A stretch of 64,000 bases of DNA, taken from NCBI RefSeq assembly GCF_024256385.1, contig NZ_JAMLFW010000001.1, positions 3,534,001 to 3,598,000 of the forward strand, read 5' to 3'. Origin of the DNA: Anatilimnocola floriformis (GTDB lineage Bacteria; Planctomycetota; Planctomycetia; Pirellulales; Pirellulaceae). This document shows positions 45,706 to 55,171 of this stretch, piece after piece. A program made the position numbers and the translations under genes. The notes under the pieces were generated by a model. It saw nothing but the letters and a program-made list of their open reading frames with translations, was not told the DNA's origin and made no database searches. Position 1 is the first letter of the stretch; each line of letters begins with the position of its first letter.

Positions 45706-46182
45706 ATGATGATGAACATCAAACAAGACATCGCGCTCGAACTGCAACGGCTCTTCCCATTGGGAGGCGAGCTGGAGGTTCGTACTTCCACTGGCCGGGT
45801 GATAGGTCAGTTGGAATCGGTCGATAATATCGGCGCGTCGTTTACGCGTTTCGATTACCAGTCGACCAACCTGGCCGCCGCCACGGTCGATGGCCTGAAA
45901 GCCCTCAGCACCAAAATTCAGCAACGGCTCACGTATTTGCTTGAGCCGATCTCGCTCCTCGAAGTCGACTCCGAGAGCGTGTCGATTCAAATGCGATCAA
46001 GCCCGCCGCAGGTTGGAGACGATGGCCGTAGCTACTACGAGCTGCTCGTCCGCCGCGGCGGCGAAGTCACCCTCCGCCGCTATCACAAAGCGGCTGGCCA
46101 GCCCCGGCAGATCGTTCCCGCCAATGTCACCCGCGAGGTTCTCGCGCGGCTGGCGGACGACTTTGTGGCGGTGATTGGGTAG
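45706..46182 (+). CDS. unknown protein downstream of spoVR
   Basis: A 158-residue protein of unknown family: an N-terminal helix (NIKQDIALELQRLFPLGG), beta-rich centre (ELEVRTSTGRVIGQLESVDNIGASFTRFDYQ), and a C-terminal VRRGGEVTLRRYHKAAGQPRQIVPANVTREVLARLADDFVAVIG. No signal peptide or membrane segment, so cytosolic. It starts 39 bp after spoVR on the same strand and may belong to the same transcript. Three consecutive ATG codons at 45706-45714 make the exact start uncertain. Confidence 0.7.
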   Translation: MMMNIKQDIALELQRLFPLGGELEVRTSTGRVIGQLESVDNIGASFTRFDYQSTNLAAATVDGLKALSTKIQQRLTYLLEPISLLEVDSESVSIQMRSSPPQVGDDGRSYYELLVRRGGEVTLRRYHKAAGQPRQIVPANVTREVLARLADDFVAVIG

Positions 46183-46188
46183 CGGTCA

Positions 46189-46944
46189 TTAAAACTCTCG
46201 GGAGTCCCATTGTTCTGCTGGGATCAACTCGTAAAGCCATTGAAGCTCATTAGGCGACTTGGCCTGCACCATCAAAGTGTACGCACCTGCCAAGTCATGG
46301 ACGGTCGCATATACGCCTCGGCCAACGAAGAAGCCGATGGCAAATTTGTAAGCAGGATCCCACGCCGGCCAGGGTGAAATCGGCAGCCGGGGGACGTTGG
46401 CGGTGAAGGCCGCCAATTGCGATTCTTCAATGTCCGCTAACCCCCAATATTCGCTCTGTGCTTCAAACACACACAGCTGCATTAACAATTCGAGCAAGGA
46501 CATTCCTTCGCACTTCCACTCACCGTCGTCTCCCCCGTTCCAGTCACTCTGATAAATCAATGGATCTTCGCCAACCGCCGAAACGGTACGGTGAAAGACT
46601 CCTTGGTTCTCTGACCAAATCCAGAGTCGACCAAATTCATCGGCCGAGAGGAGATGCTCTACGGAGGCGAACACTCCATCACCTGAAACGACTTCTGTGC
46701 GTTTGCCCGCCCACGAATACCACCACCGCAATGCGCGAGGTAGTTGTAGTTCTGCTAATTCCGCGTCGGCGTATCCATCGGCTGGAGTGATCTCGCCGTG
46801 CCAGTACTTCACCAACGCTTGAAGAGCGTTGATCTTCGTTTCGAACGAGGAATCTTGGGCCAGCTTCTGCAATGCGAGGTCAAGTTGCGCAGCGTTCATT
46901 TTCAACACGTCCCTGGTCGATTTGCAGAACGGCCACAAATTCAT
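46189..46944 (-). CDS. possible SMI1/KNR4 (SUKH)-like protein
   Basis: A 251-residue soluble protein. The segment LPRALRWWYSWAGKRTEVV (about residues 73-91), followed by ...VFASVEHLLSADEFGRLWIWSENQGVF, has the spacing of SMI1/KNR4 (SUKH-superfamily) proteins, which in bacteria are often immunity proteins. There is no toxin gene next to it, so immunity is only a possibility and the assignment is weak. The first 15 residues before the second Met (46899) may not be translated. Convergent with the 158-residue gene, 6 bp apart. Confidence 0.5.
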   Translation of the reverse strand: MNLWPFCKSTRDVLKMNAAQLDLALQKLAQDSSFETKINALQALVKYWHGEITPADGYADAELAELQLPRALRWWYSWAGKRTEVVSGDGVFASVEHLLSADEFGRLWIWSENQGVFHRTVSAVGEDPLIYQSDWNGGDDGEWKCEGMSLLELLMQLCVFEAQSEYWGLADIEESQLAAFTANVPRLPISPWPAWDPAYKFAIGFFVGRGVYATVHDLAGAYTLMVQAKSPNELQWLYELIPAEQWDSREF

Positions 46945-47061
46945 GACGATTAGGGTAGCGTCGGCAATTTAAGCCGGCACTACGCATCAAACAACTTTGA
47001 TTTTTTTCAATTGAAATCCACCTCGGGCTCCGGGATACTGCGCCCAAACCAGGAGGTGACT

Positions 47062-48480
47062 ATGAACGAGTTCGAGACGAACCAGTTCGCGATGAATCGG
47101 CGGCAGGCCCTGATGGTGGGTGGGCTCGGCGCGTTGTCGCTGGGCATGCCAGGGTTGGTGCTCGGTAAGGATAAGACCGACGCCAGCGGCCAAGCGGTGC
47201 GGGCCGAGAAGTCTTGCATCTTTGTGCTCCTCTGCGGCGGACCGAGCCATGTCGATACCTGGGACATGAAGCCGGACGCGCCCGACACCATTCGCGGGCC
47301 GTACCGGCCGATCTCGACCAAGGTGCCGGGGATGCGGCTGAACGAGATGCATACCGAGCTGGCGAAGCTGGCCGGTGAGTTCACGCTGATCAACTCGATG
47401 ACGCATCCGGGGAGCATCAGTAACCACTTCGACGCGATGCACAACCTGCTGAGCGGCCAATCGGCGAAGCGGGTGCAAGAAGGCGTGATGGACGATCAGC
47501 CGTACCTTGGTTCGTTCGTCGCGAAGCATCGGCCGAGCAAGCGGAACATTGTCTCGAACGCCTGGCTGATCAAGTGCGTCGGGGCGCCGGTCTTTTGCGC
47601 GCCGAATATCGGCATCGGCGGTTATCTCGGTTCTGCACACGCGCCGGTTTTTGTTGGTTCCGAAAAGAATCATCCGGCCATGGAGAAATTCACGCCACCG
47701 GAGATCTACGATTTGGGAGATCCGGCGCGACTGGATGATCGGCGGCAATTGCTGGCCAGTTTGGAAAGTCGCGCAGTGAAGAAAGATGCGCGCGGCGCGG
47801 ATTGGGATGATCTGCGGGCCAAGGGTTATGAAGCGATGACGCGGCCTGAGGGGCGCGATGCTTTCAATCTCGATCAAGAAACGCCGAAGATGCGCGAGCG
47901 CTACGGCAAGCATCCGCTGGGACAGAATTTGCTCCTCGCGCGGCGCATGGTCGAAGCCGGCGTGCGGTTTGTCACGGTCAACGGTTGGTGCGGCCAGGCC
48001 CCGCACGATACGGCTGGCCCGCCGAGCAGCAGTTGGGATATGCACGGCGGCAACATGGGGATGGGGAACGCGTTTGGCGAAGGTTCGTATGGTATGAACT
48101 TCTGCTTGCCGCGACTCGATCAAGCGGTATCGGCGCTACTCAGCGATCTGAAAGAGCGCGGCATGCTCGAGAACACGCTCGTGGTCGTCACCGGCGAATT
48201 TGGTCGCACGCCGACCATCCTCACGCAGATTCCGCCCGGCCGGCAGCATTGGCCTGCGTGCTTTTCTTCGATCCTCGCGGGCTGCGGCATCGCCCGTGGC
48301 CAGGTGTATGGCAAGAGCAACAAGCACGGCGAATATCCGACGCAAAATCCGGTTCGGCCTGAAGAACTCGCCGCGACGATTTATCACGCGCTCGATATTC
48401 CGCTGAATGAACCGCAGAACAACACCGGCATCTCGCGCCCGATCACGACGGGCAAGCCGATCATGGAACTGTTTGGTTAG
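47062..48480 (+). CDS. DUF1501 protein with Tat signal
   Basis: A 472-residue DUF1501 (sulfatase-like) protein with a twin-arginine signal (MNRRQALMVGGLGALSLGMPGLVLG). Family motifs: FVLLCGGPSHVDTWDMKPDAP, IRGPYRPISTKVPGMRLNEMHT, INSMTHPGSISNHFDAMHNLLSG, and the C-terminal GEFGRTPTIL, HWPACFSSILAGCGI. In planctomycetes DUF1501 genes usually follow DUF1549/DUF1553 cytochrome-like genes; here it stands alone. A perfect AGGAGGT binding site precedes ATG 47062. Presumed periplasmic. Confidence 0.94.
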   Translation: MNEFETNQFAMNRRQALMVGGLGALSLGMPGLVLGKDKTDASGQAVRAEKSCIFVLLCGGPSHVDTWDMKPDAPDTIRGPYRPISTKVPGMRLNEMHTELAKLAGEFTLINSMTHPGSISNHFDAMHNLLSGQSAKRVQEGVMDDQPYLGSFVAKHRPSKRNIVSNAWLIKCVGAPVFCAPNIGIGGYLGSAHAPVFVGSEKNHPAMEKFTPPEIYDLGDPARLDDRRQLLASLESRAVKKDARGADWDDLRAKGYEAMTRPEGRDAFNLDQETPKMRERYGKHPLGQNLLLARRMVEAGVRFVTVNGWCGQAPHDTAGPPSSSWDMHGGNMGMGNAFGEGSYGMNFCLPRLDQAVSALLSDLKERGMLENTLVVVTGEFGRTPTILTQIPPGRQHWPACFSSILAGCGIARGQVYGKSNKHGEYPTQNPVRPEELAATIYHALDIPLNEPQNNTGISRPITTGKPIMELFG

Positions 48481-48744
48481 CGCGGCTGCGAAAGGTTGCA
48501 GCATCGGGTAAACTGACAACATCCAGGATCCATTTGCCCGATGAAATTATTCGACAATCATCCGACGACCGAGCATGAGATTTATCTCCGGCTCTTCATT
48601 ACTTGCGGCGGCGGCCTATAACGCGGTTCTTGCGCCATTCTGGCGATTATTGTGCGGTTACCGCGAAACCGCCTCGCATTTTGCGCGCTTCGAACTTGCG
48701 CAGCTTTCCTACCCGTCGCAACGAAATAACTCTGGAAATATCTC

Positions 48745-50001
48745 GTGGATCATCATCACTTATTGCATTATTTGAGCCTGCTCGTCGTGATGCTCGCCGG
48801 GGCAAAAATCGGCGGCGCGCTCCTGCAGCGCATTGGTCAGCCGGCCGTGCTGGGTGAACTGTTGGTCGGCGTCATCCTGGGCGCGTCGCTCCTCGGCTGG
48901 GTCCAGGCCGACGATGAGATCGTCACGCTATTCAAAGAACTCGGCGTGATCATTCTGCTGTTTGAAATCGGTCTGGAGACCGATCTGAAGAAGCTGCTGC
49001 AAGTAGGCGGCGTTTCGACCGCGGTGGCACTTGCTGGTGTGGCGTTTCCATTTGCCTTGGGATACGGCGTGACTCGGGCGTTAGGTCATTCCGATATCGT
49101 TTCGATCTTCACGGGCGCCGCGCTCACGGCAACCAGCGTGGGAATCACAGCCCGGGTGCTGTCCGATCTCGGCCGTTTGCAGGATCCTGAGGGACAAGTG
49201 ATTCTCGGCGCGGCGATTATCGACGATGTGATCGGCCTTGTGATTCTTGCCGTGGTTTCTGGAGTGGCATCGGGGCCCGGTTTCTCGCCGCTGCTGGCCG
49301 CGAAAACGGCGGGCATTGCTTTTGGGTTCCTAGCGGTCACGCTGCTCGTCGGTCGCTGGCTCGTGCCGCTCGTGGCTAAACTGCTCGCCAAAGTTACTTT
49401 GCCGGGAACTCCGACAATCCTGGCGATCATCATTGCGCTCGGTCTCGCGTGGCTGGCCGATCGCGCCGGCTCGGCGCTCATCATCGGCGCATTCGCGGCC
49501 GGATTGCTGCTACGAGAGTTGCCGCAGCACGAGCAGATTGAAAAAGGAGTGGCCAGCCTCGGCCACTTTTTCGTACCGATCTTTTTTGTTGCCGTGGGCG
49601 CTGCCGTCGATGTGCGCGCGTTCAATCCGCTCGATCCCGCGGCGAGGCCGACCTTGCTGCTCGGCGGTTTGCTCGTCGTGGTCGCGATCATCGGCAAATT
49701 CGCGGCTGGCTTTGTTCCGTTTTGGTTTCGCGGCAACAAGTACGTCGTCGGCGTCGGCATGGTGCCGCGCGGCGAGGTCGGTTTGATCTTTGCTCAAAAG
49801 GGACTCGACTTCGGCGCATTCACGGCCCCCATGTTCAGCGCCGTTGCACTGATGGTGATGGTGACCACCTTCATCGCGCCGCCGCTGTTGAAGCTGCTCC
49901 TCAGGCCACTCCCCAAGCAAAAATCGGATACGCAAGGAATCGAGGATTTGGTCGTCGGTCCAGAACAGAAGGCGTCAACCGCAGCGAAAGGCGAAGCTTA
50001 A
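48745..50001 (+). CDS. Kef-type cation:proton antiporter (CPA2)
   Basis: A 418-residue membrane protein with 12-13 hydrophobic segments and CPA2 motifs: GQPAVLGELLVGVILGASLLG, GVIILLFEIGLETD, GAALTATSVGITARVLSDLG, GAAIIDDVIGLVILAVV (the ion-binding DD pair) and FVPIFFVAVGAAVDV. It exchanges K+ or Na+ for H+. No TrkA/RCK domain is attached, and no separate regulator gene is adjacent. Translation starts at GTG 48745. The 3' end overlaps the convergent uvrC by 4 bp. Confidence 0.93.
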   Translation: MDHHHLLHYLSLLVVMLAGAKIGGALLQRIGQPAVLGELLVGVILGASLLGWVQADDEIVTLFKELGVIILLFEIGLETDLKKLLQVGGVSTAVALAGVAFPFALGYGVTRALGHSDIVSIFTGAALTATSVGITARVLSDLGRLQDPEGQVILGAAIIDDVIGLVILAVVSGVASGPGFSPLLAAKTAGIAFGFLAVTLLVGRWLVPLVAKLLAKVTLPGTPTILAIIIALGLAWLADRAGSALIIGAFAAGLLLRELPQHEQIEKGVASLGHFFVPIFFVAVGAAVDVRAFNPLDPAARPTLLLGGLLVVVAIIGKFAAGFVPFWFRGNKYVVGVGMVPRGEVGLIFAQKGLDFGAFTAPMFSAVALMVMVTTFIAPPLLKLLLRPLPKQKSDTQGIEDLVVGPEQKASTAAKGEA

Positions 50002-51470
50002 TCCCCCAACTGCGATTTGCGCCGCAGCTGATGGTGATAGTGCTGGGCGAATCGGTGGGCTTCGTCGCGGACGTACTGCAGCAGTCGCAGCGCGAAGGAA
50101 TGCTTCGAAAGGCGAATCGATTCGGATTGGCCCGGTAGAAAGATTTCTTCTTCCTGCTTCGCGAGCGAAAGGATGGCCGGCGGCGTGATCTCTTGATCGC
50201 GAAACGCGGCGAGGGCGGCACTGAGTTGGCCTTTGCCGCCGTCGATCAGCAGCAGATCGGGAAAGACTTCGTTTTCGTCGCTCAGCCGTCGATACCGCCG
50301 CGATACGAGTTCGTGCAAGCTGCGAAAATCGTCAACGCCGTCGACGCTGTTGATCTTGTAGCGGCGGTAACCAGGCTTGAAAGGCAAGCCGTCGAGGAAC
50401 TGCACGACGCTGGCCACCGTTTCGCCGCCGGCGAGATGGGCGATGTCCATTCCTTCGATGGTCCGCGGCGTATCAGCGAGCTTTAATGCCCTTTTAAGCC
50501 CGGCCAAACCCTTTTTCGGATCGATGTAGAAAACTTCAGGCTGGGCGTGAACATCGATATCGCCGCGGCGATCGAGCGATTCGAGCATCTTGATTTCGTC
50601 GCGCAACCGGGCCGCTTGCTCGTAAAGCTTCTCCGCCGCCGCGGCTTGCATTTCCTCGCGCATCTCTTTGAGGAGCTTTTTTTTGTTCCCCTCGAGAAAC
50701 ATGACGAGTCGTTGAATGTCGTGCTTGTACTCATCCTTGCTGATCCGCAGGTTGCACGGCGCGGTGCATTGCTGAATGCTCGCGAGCAGGCACGGCCGAA
50801 ACCACCGCCAGCGTTCGTCGTTTTCCTCGATATCGAGGCTGCAGGTCCGAAACTTAAAGATCCTCTGCAGTACCTGCATCGCGCCGCGCAGGGCACCGGC
50901 GCTGGCGAAGGGCCCAAACAGTCGCACGCCCCGATCGGGCGGTTGGCGAGTGACTTCCACGCGGGGAAAGTCTTCCCCCTTGGTGATCATCAAGTAAGGG
51001 AAGGTCTTATCGTCCTTCAATTCCTTGTTGTGCTTTGGCTGAATGTCTTTAATCAGCCGGGCTTCCATCAGCAGGGCGTCGACATCGCTCTCGCACTCGA
51101 TGTAATCGGCATCGGAAATGTCGAGCACCCAATCCGCCGTTCGCCATTCGCGTTGCGCGCCAATCAGAAAGTAACTGCCGGCCCGGCTGCGGAGATTCTT
51201 CGCCTTGCCGACGTAGATCGTGACGCCGGCGGTGTCTTTGAAGAGGTAGACACCCGGCGTGCGGGGGAACTCGCGCACCTTAGCCGCCGCCCGGCGAAAG
51301 GCGAACTCATAGCGGGGAATGTTCGCATCGGCGGCGGGTTCATCGGCGACTGCATTCAGCGCGGCATCGACCTCTTCATCGGATGGCAGCGGCAGCTCTT
51401 CGGCTTCCGCCGTTTGCGGATCGTCGGCCGGCATTTCCGGCGTATCAAAATCGTCCCAGTCGTCGGCCAT
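49998..51470 (-). CDS. uvrC: UvrC excinuclease subunit (short form)
   Basis: A 490-residue UvrC. After an acidic extension of about 60 residues come the GIY-YIG domain (TPGVYLFKDTAGVTIYVGKAKNLRSR), the UVR helix hairpin (EKLYEQAARLRDEIKMLES), the RNase H-like endonuclease core (IEGMDIAHLAGGETVASVVQFLDG, VFPDLLLIDGGKGQL) and RDEAHRFAQHYHH. It makes the two nicks of nucleotide excision repair. Typical UvrC is about 600 residues; the C-terminal helix-hairpin-helix tandem is missing here. The reading frame ends naturally, so this may be a lineage feature rather than damage. Confidence 0.93.
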   Translation of the reverse strand: MADDWDDFDTPEMPADDPQTAEAEELPLPSDEEVDAALNAVADEPAADANIPRYEFAFRRAAAKVREFPRTPGVYLFKDTAGVTIYVGKAKNLRSRAGSYFLIGAQREWRTADWVLDISDADYIECESDVDALLMEARLIKDIQPKHNKELKDDKTFPYLMITKGEDFPRVEVTRQPPDRGVRLFGPFASAGALRGAMQVLQRIFKFRTCSLDIEENDERWRWFRPCLLASIQQCTAPCNLRISKDEYKHDIQRLVMFLEGNKKKLLKEMREEMQAAAAEKLYEQAARLRDEIKMLESLDRRGDIDVHAQPEVFYIDPKKGLAGLKRALKLADTPRTIEGMDIAHLAGGETVASVVQFLDGLPFKPGYRRYKINSVDGVDDFRSLHELVSRRYRRLSDENEVFPDLLLIDGGKGQLSAALAAFRDQEITPPAILSLAKQEEEIFLPGQSESIRLSKHSFALRLLQYVRDEAHRFAQHYHHQLRRKSQLGD

Positions 51471-51688
51471 TTATTTTTCTTGCTAATCGCCCCCGCCCTG
51501 CCGGCGGAGTTTACGGACTTTTACACTACTCCCTCGTTAATTCATTGTAGCGCAACGCGATTGATCTTGTAGGTCACTGGCTGATTCCTTATACGTCAAG
51601 TTGTCTGGCCAGGGCATTGCTAGCGTGTGGTTCGGAAACCGCCTGCCACGAGCGATGTCGTCACGCCCAGCAAGGAGGATTCGAGGGA

Positions 51689-53815
51689 ATGTCAGCCCCA
51701 GAGCCTATTCGCGTACCACGTCCGCACTTTATCTCAAAGACAACATCGCCCCAGCCGCAGGCTGAGAATGCCCAACCAGCAGGGCTGACCGAGGCGATTC
51801 AGCAGACGAGACAGTGGCTGCTCGATCAGCAGCAGCCGGCCGGTTTCTGGTGCGCAGAGCTCGAAGGGGACAGCATCCTGCAGAGCGAGTACATCCTGTT
51901 ACTCGCGTGGCTGCGACGTGAAACCAAGCCGATCGCGAAAAAGTGTGCTCAGCGACTGATCGACACACAACTGCCGACCGGCGGCTGGGCGATGTATCCC
52001 GGTGGTGCGCTCGAAATCAGCGGCAGTGTGAAGGCTTACTTTGCGCTCAAGCTCACCGGGCACGACAAGGACGCCGAATACATGGTGCGGGCCCGCGCGG
52101 CGATTCGCGCAGCCGGTGGCGCCGATGCGGTGAATAGCTTCACGCGGTTTTATCTCGCGCTGTTGGGCCAAATTTCGTACGACCAATGCCCAGCCGTGCC
52201 GCCAGAACTGGTGCTGCTGCCAAACTGGTCGCCGATCAATCTTTACAAAATGAGCGCCTGGTCGCGGACGATCGTCGTGCCGCTGTCGATCATGTGGGCA
52301 CACCGCCCCGCGCGCCAATTGCCGCCCGATCGCTGCATGAACGAACTGTTCATCAAACCGCCGCACGAATGGGCCGAGCTGCAGTGCCCCGGTTTGCAGG
52401 AAGAAAAAGGTTGGTTCCGCTGGAGCAACTTTTTCCGCCGCGCCGATCAAGCGATCAAATGGCTCGAACGCCGCCGCATCAAACCGCTGCGCCGGATGGC
52501 GCTGAAATCGGCCACGCAGTGGATGACCACACGTTTTGCGCACAGCGACGGCCTGGGCGCGATTTTTCCGCCGATCGTTTGGAGCGTGATTGCTCTGAAA
52601 TGCCTCGGCTATGACGACGATTCGGCCGAAGTTCGCTACAACTACGAGCAACTCGCCGGGCTCACTATCGAGGAAGAAAACTCTGCGCATCTGCAGCCCT
52701 GCTTGTCGCCCGTTTGGGACACCGCAATCACGGTGCGAGCGCTCGCCGCGAGCGGCCTGACCATCGGCGATGAACCGCTGACGGCTGCTGTCGATTGGCT
52801 ACTCGAAAAGGAAGTGACGCGCACGGGTGACTGGGCGAACAACGTCAAAGCCTCGCCGGCTGGCTGGTTCTTTGAGCATCACAACGATTTTTATCCCGAT
52901 GTCGACGACACCGTGATGGTGATGATCGCGATCAAGGAACTGCTGAAGCATTCCGACAAAGCCGCGTTCGTCGCCAAGCGAAAATCGTCATCGCAGAATC
53001 CTCGGCCCAGCAGCGATATGCACGTCGACGAAACCGAAACGCGCAAGCGTTCGGCGCTCGCCGCTGGCGAACGCGCTCGTCGCTGGGTGCAGGCGATGCA
53101 GAACAAGGACGGCGGCTGGGGAGCCTTTGACAAGGACAACGACAGCGAGTTTCTCTGCCGCGTACCGTTTGCCGATCACAATGCGATGATCGACCCGAGC
53201 ACGCCCGATCTCACCGGCCGCGTGCTCGAAGCACTCGCGCTGTGGGGTGCGAAGCCAGGGCAACCGACAGTCGATCGCGCACTGCACTATCTGCGAAAAA
53301 CGCAGGAGTCCGACGGCAGTTGGTTCGGCCGTTGGGGCGTGAATTACATCTATGGCACGTGGCAAGTCCTCGTCGGTTTGCAAGGCATCGGCATCGCAGC
53401 CGATGATCCGATGCTGCAGCGCGGCGCCAACTGGCTGTTGACTTACCAACAAGCCAGCGGCGGTTGGGGTGAGTCGGCCGATACCTACGAAAAACCTGAG
53501 CTCCGCGGCCAAGGGCCGGCGACTCCGTCGCAAACCGCGTGGGCGCTGCTTGGTTTGATCGCGGCGGGGCTAGCTCATCATCCTGCCGTAGAACGGGGCG
53601 TGGAGTGGCTCGTCGCGCAACAGCGCGAGGATGGCACTTGGGCCGAAGAGGAATTCACGGGAACCGGTTTCCCGCGCGTGTTCTATCTGAAGTACCACGC
53701 CTATCCGATCTACTTCCCGCTGCTAGCGCTCGCCACATACGCTCGGGCCATTGGCAAATCGCCGCCGAATGTGGAACATGCAGCCAATCAAGCGCGGCTG
53801 CGCGTCGTGGGATAA
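51689..53815 (+). CDS. shc: squalene-hopene cyclase
   Basis: A 708-residue cyclase that converts squalene to hopene, a membrane-associated enzyme. QW repeats are frequent (for example GFWCAELEGDSILQSEY, GGWGAFD, GSWFGRWGVNYIYGTW, GGWGESADTY, GTWAEEEFTG). The catalytic acid motif reads DVDDT (about residues 404-408), matching DxDDT. A charged insertion of about 30 residues rich in Ser, Arg and Glu (after KRKSSSQNPRP) separates the two halves near the motif. ATG 51689 follows GAGGGA. Together with HpnH it suggests hopanoid production with extension of the side chain. Confidence 0.96.
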   Translation: MSAPEPIRVPRPHFISKTTSPQPQAENAQPAGLTEAIQQTRQWLLDQQQPAGFWCAELEGDSILQSEYILLLAWLRRETKPIAKKCAQRLIDTQLPTGGWAMYPGGALEISGSVKAYFALKLTGHDKDAEYMVRARAAIRAAGGADAVNSFTRFYLALLGQISYDQCPAVPPELVLLPNWSPINLYKMSAWSRTIVVPLSIMWAHRPARQLPPDRCMNELFIKPPHEWAELQCPGLQEEKGWFRWSNFFRRADQAIKWLERRRIKPLRRMALKSATQWMTTRFAHSDGLGAIFPPIVWSVIALKCLGYDDDSAEVRYNYEQLAGLTIEEENSAHLQPCLSPVWDTAITVRALAASGLTIGDEPLTAAVDWLLEKEVTRTGDWANNVKASPAGWFFEHHNDFYPDVDDTVMVMIAIKELLKHSDKAAFVAKRKSSSQNPRPSSDMHVDETETRKRSALAAGERARRWVQAMQNKDGGWGAFDKDNDSEFLCRVPFADHNAMIDPSTPDLTGRVLEALALWGAKPGQPTVDRALHYLRKTQESDGSWFGRWGVNYIYGTWQVLVGLQGIGIAADDPMLQRGANWLLTYQQASGGWGESADTYEKPELRGQGPATPSQTAWALLGLIAAGLAHHPAVERGVEWLVAQQREDGTWAEEEFTGTGFPRVFYLKYHAYPIYFPLLALATYARAIGKSPPNVEHAANQARLRVVG

Positions 53816-53818
53816 AGT

Positions 53819-53920
53819 CGCCTTTCACTCTGTGAAAGGACGCGTCTTGTTCCAAGAGAGTGCCACCGCGGGGTTGCCGTCCGAGTCATGAAGACGCGTG
53901 CTTTCGCGGAGCGAAAGCCG
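53819..53920. repeat. pair of inverted hairpin repeats between shc and hpnH
   Basis: CTTTCAC-TCT-GTGAAAG (53822-53838) with downstream ACGCGTCTT and, 50 bp later, AAGACGCGT upstream of CTTTCGC-GGA-GCGAAAG (53901-53917). The two modules are inverted relative to each other and belong to the same family as 28830-28884 and 58367-58396. They fill the space between the cyclase stop and the hpnH start, so the co-transcript would be strongly folded there. Confidence 0.85.
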
Positions 53921-53934
53921 ACAATGGAGTGAAC

Positions 53935-55074
53935 ATGCCCGTACCGATCAGTCAAATGTGGACCGTGGCCAGCTATGTGCTGCGGAAAAAACTCACCGGC
54001 GTGAAGCGCTATCCGCTCGTGTTGATGCTGGAACCGCTCTTTCGCTGCAACCTGGCCTGCGCCGGCTGCGGCAAGATTCAATTCCCCGCCGATATTCTCC
54101 GCCGCGATCTCTCGCCGGAAAAATGTTTTCAGGCCGCCGATGAGTGTGGTGCGCCGATCGTTTCGATCCCCGGCGGCGAACCGCTGATGCATCCGCAGAT
54201 CGACAAGATCGTGGAAGGGCTCGTCGCGCGAAAGAAGTACGTTTATCTCTGCACGAATGCATTGAAACTCGTCGCCGCGCTGCCCAAGTTCAAGCCGAGC
54301 AAGTACCTGGCATTCTCGGTGCACATGGATGGCCCGCGCGAAGAACACGATCACGCCGTTTGCCGCGAAGGCGTTTACGACATCGCCGTCGAGGCAATCC
54401 GCGCCGCGCGAGCCAAGGGCTTTCGCGTGACGACCAACAGCACGCTCTTTGCCGGCACCGATCCAGAACGGATGCGTGGCTTCTTCGACGAGATGATGAA
54501 GCTCGGCGTCGAAGGAATGATGGTTTCGCCCGGCTACAGCTATGAGAAGGCGCCGGATCAATCGCACTTTCTCGCCCGCGAACAAACATTTCGTTTGTTC
54601 CGCCAGATGCTGAACAACTCACCGCGGCGGTGGCAGTTCAATCAAACGCCCCTGTTCCTCGAGTTCCTGCAAGGGAAGTTCGACCTCGAATGCACTCCCT
54701 GGGGCAGCCCGACCTACAACATCTTTGGTTGGCAAAAGCCCTGCTACTTGCTCAACGACGGCTACGTGCAGTCGTTCAAGGAGCTGATGGAAACAACCGA
54801 TTGGGACGCCTTCGGTCGCGCGAGCGGCAACAGCCGTTGCCAGGACTGCCTGGTCCATTGCGGTCATGAACCAAGTGCCGTCGCCGCCACCTTCGGCACG
54901 CTACGCGGCTTTTTGCGAACGGCCAAGGTTAGCTTGTTCGGCTCTTCACGCAACGCCGAAGAAGTCATCGAACCGACCGAACCAAGCCGTCCCTCCAAGA
55001 TCCCCGCGCCGCACATCGGTCGACCGGCAGCGAAACCACTGCTGCAGATCGAGCGAAAAACGGTCGCTCGGTAA
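53935..55074 (+). CDS. hpnH: adenosyl-hopene transferase HpnH (radical SAM)
   Basis: A 379-residue radical SAM enzyme. The [4Fe-4S] ligands form CNLACAGC (Cys38, Cys42, Cys45). [14 protein letters not shown] and [15 protein letters not shown] are typical of HpnH, which adds the 5'-deoxyadenosyl group of SAM to diploptene to make adenosylhopane, the first step of C35 hopanoid synthesis. A C-terminal extension with more Cys ([24 protein letters not shown]) is also usual. Located 120 bp after shc on the same strand. Confidence 0.95.
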   Translation: MPVPISQMWTVASYVLRKKLTGVKRYPLVLMLEPLFRCNLACAGCGKIQFPADILRRDLSPEKCFQAADECGAPIVSIPGGEPLMHPQIDKIVEGLVARKKYVYLCTNALKLVAALPKFKPSKYLAFSVHMDGPREEHDHAVCREGVYDIAVEAIRAARAKGFRVTTNSTLFAGTDPERMRGFFDEMMKLGVEGMMVSPGYSYEKAPDQSHFLAREQTFRLFRQMLNNSPRRWQFNQTPLFLEFLQGKFDLECTPWGSPTYNIFGWQKPCYLLNDGYVQSFKELMETTDWDAFGRASGNSRCQDCLVHCGHEPSAVAATFGTLRGFLRTAKVSLFGSSRNAEEVIEPTEPSRPSKIPAPHIGRPAAKPLLQIERKTVAR

Positions 55075-55099
55075 CGCTCTTCCACGCGACGCCATCAAG

Positions 55100-55135
55100 A
55101 AACAAAAACTCCCTCGCACCAAAAGGTCGAGGGAG
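55100..55135 (-). terminator. Rho-independent terminator of the BBP7 gene
   Basis: Read on the minus strand, CTCCCTCG (55135-55128) pairs with CGAGGGAG (55116-55109) around an 11-nt loop and is followed by TTTTTGTTT (55108-55100). It lies 37 bp after the BBP7 stop. Confidence 0.85.
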
Positions 55136-55171
55136 CTTTGGGTTCTCTCAAGCGGTCCTAAGCAATCATTC

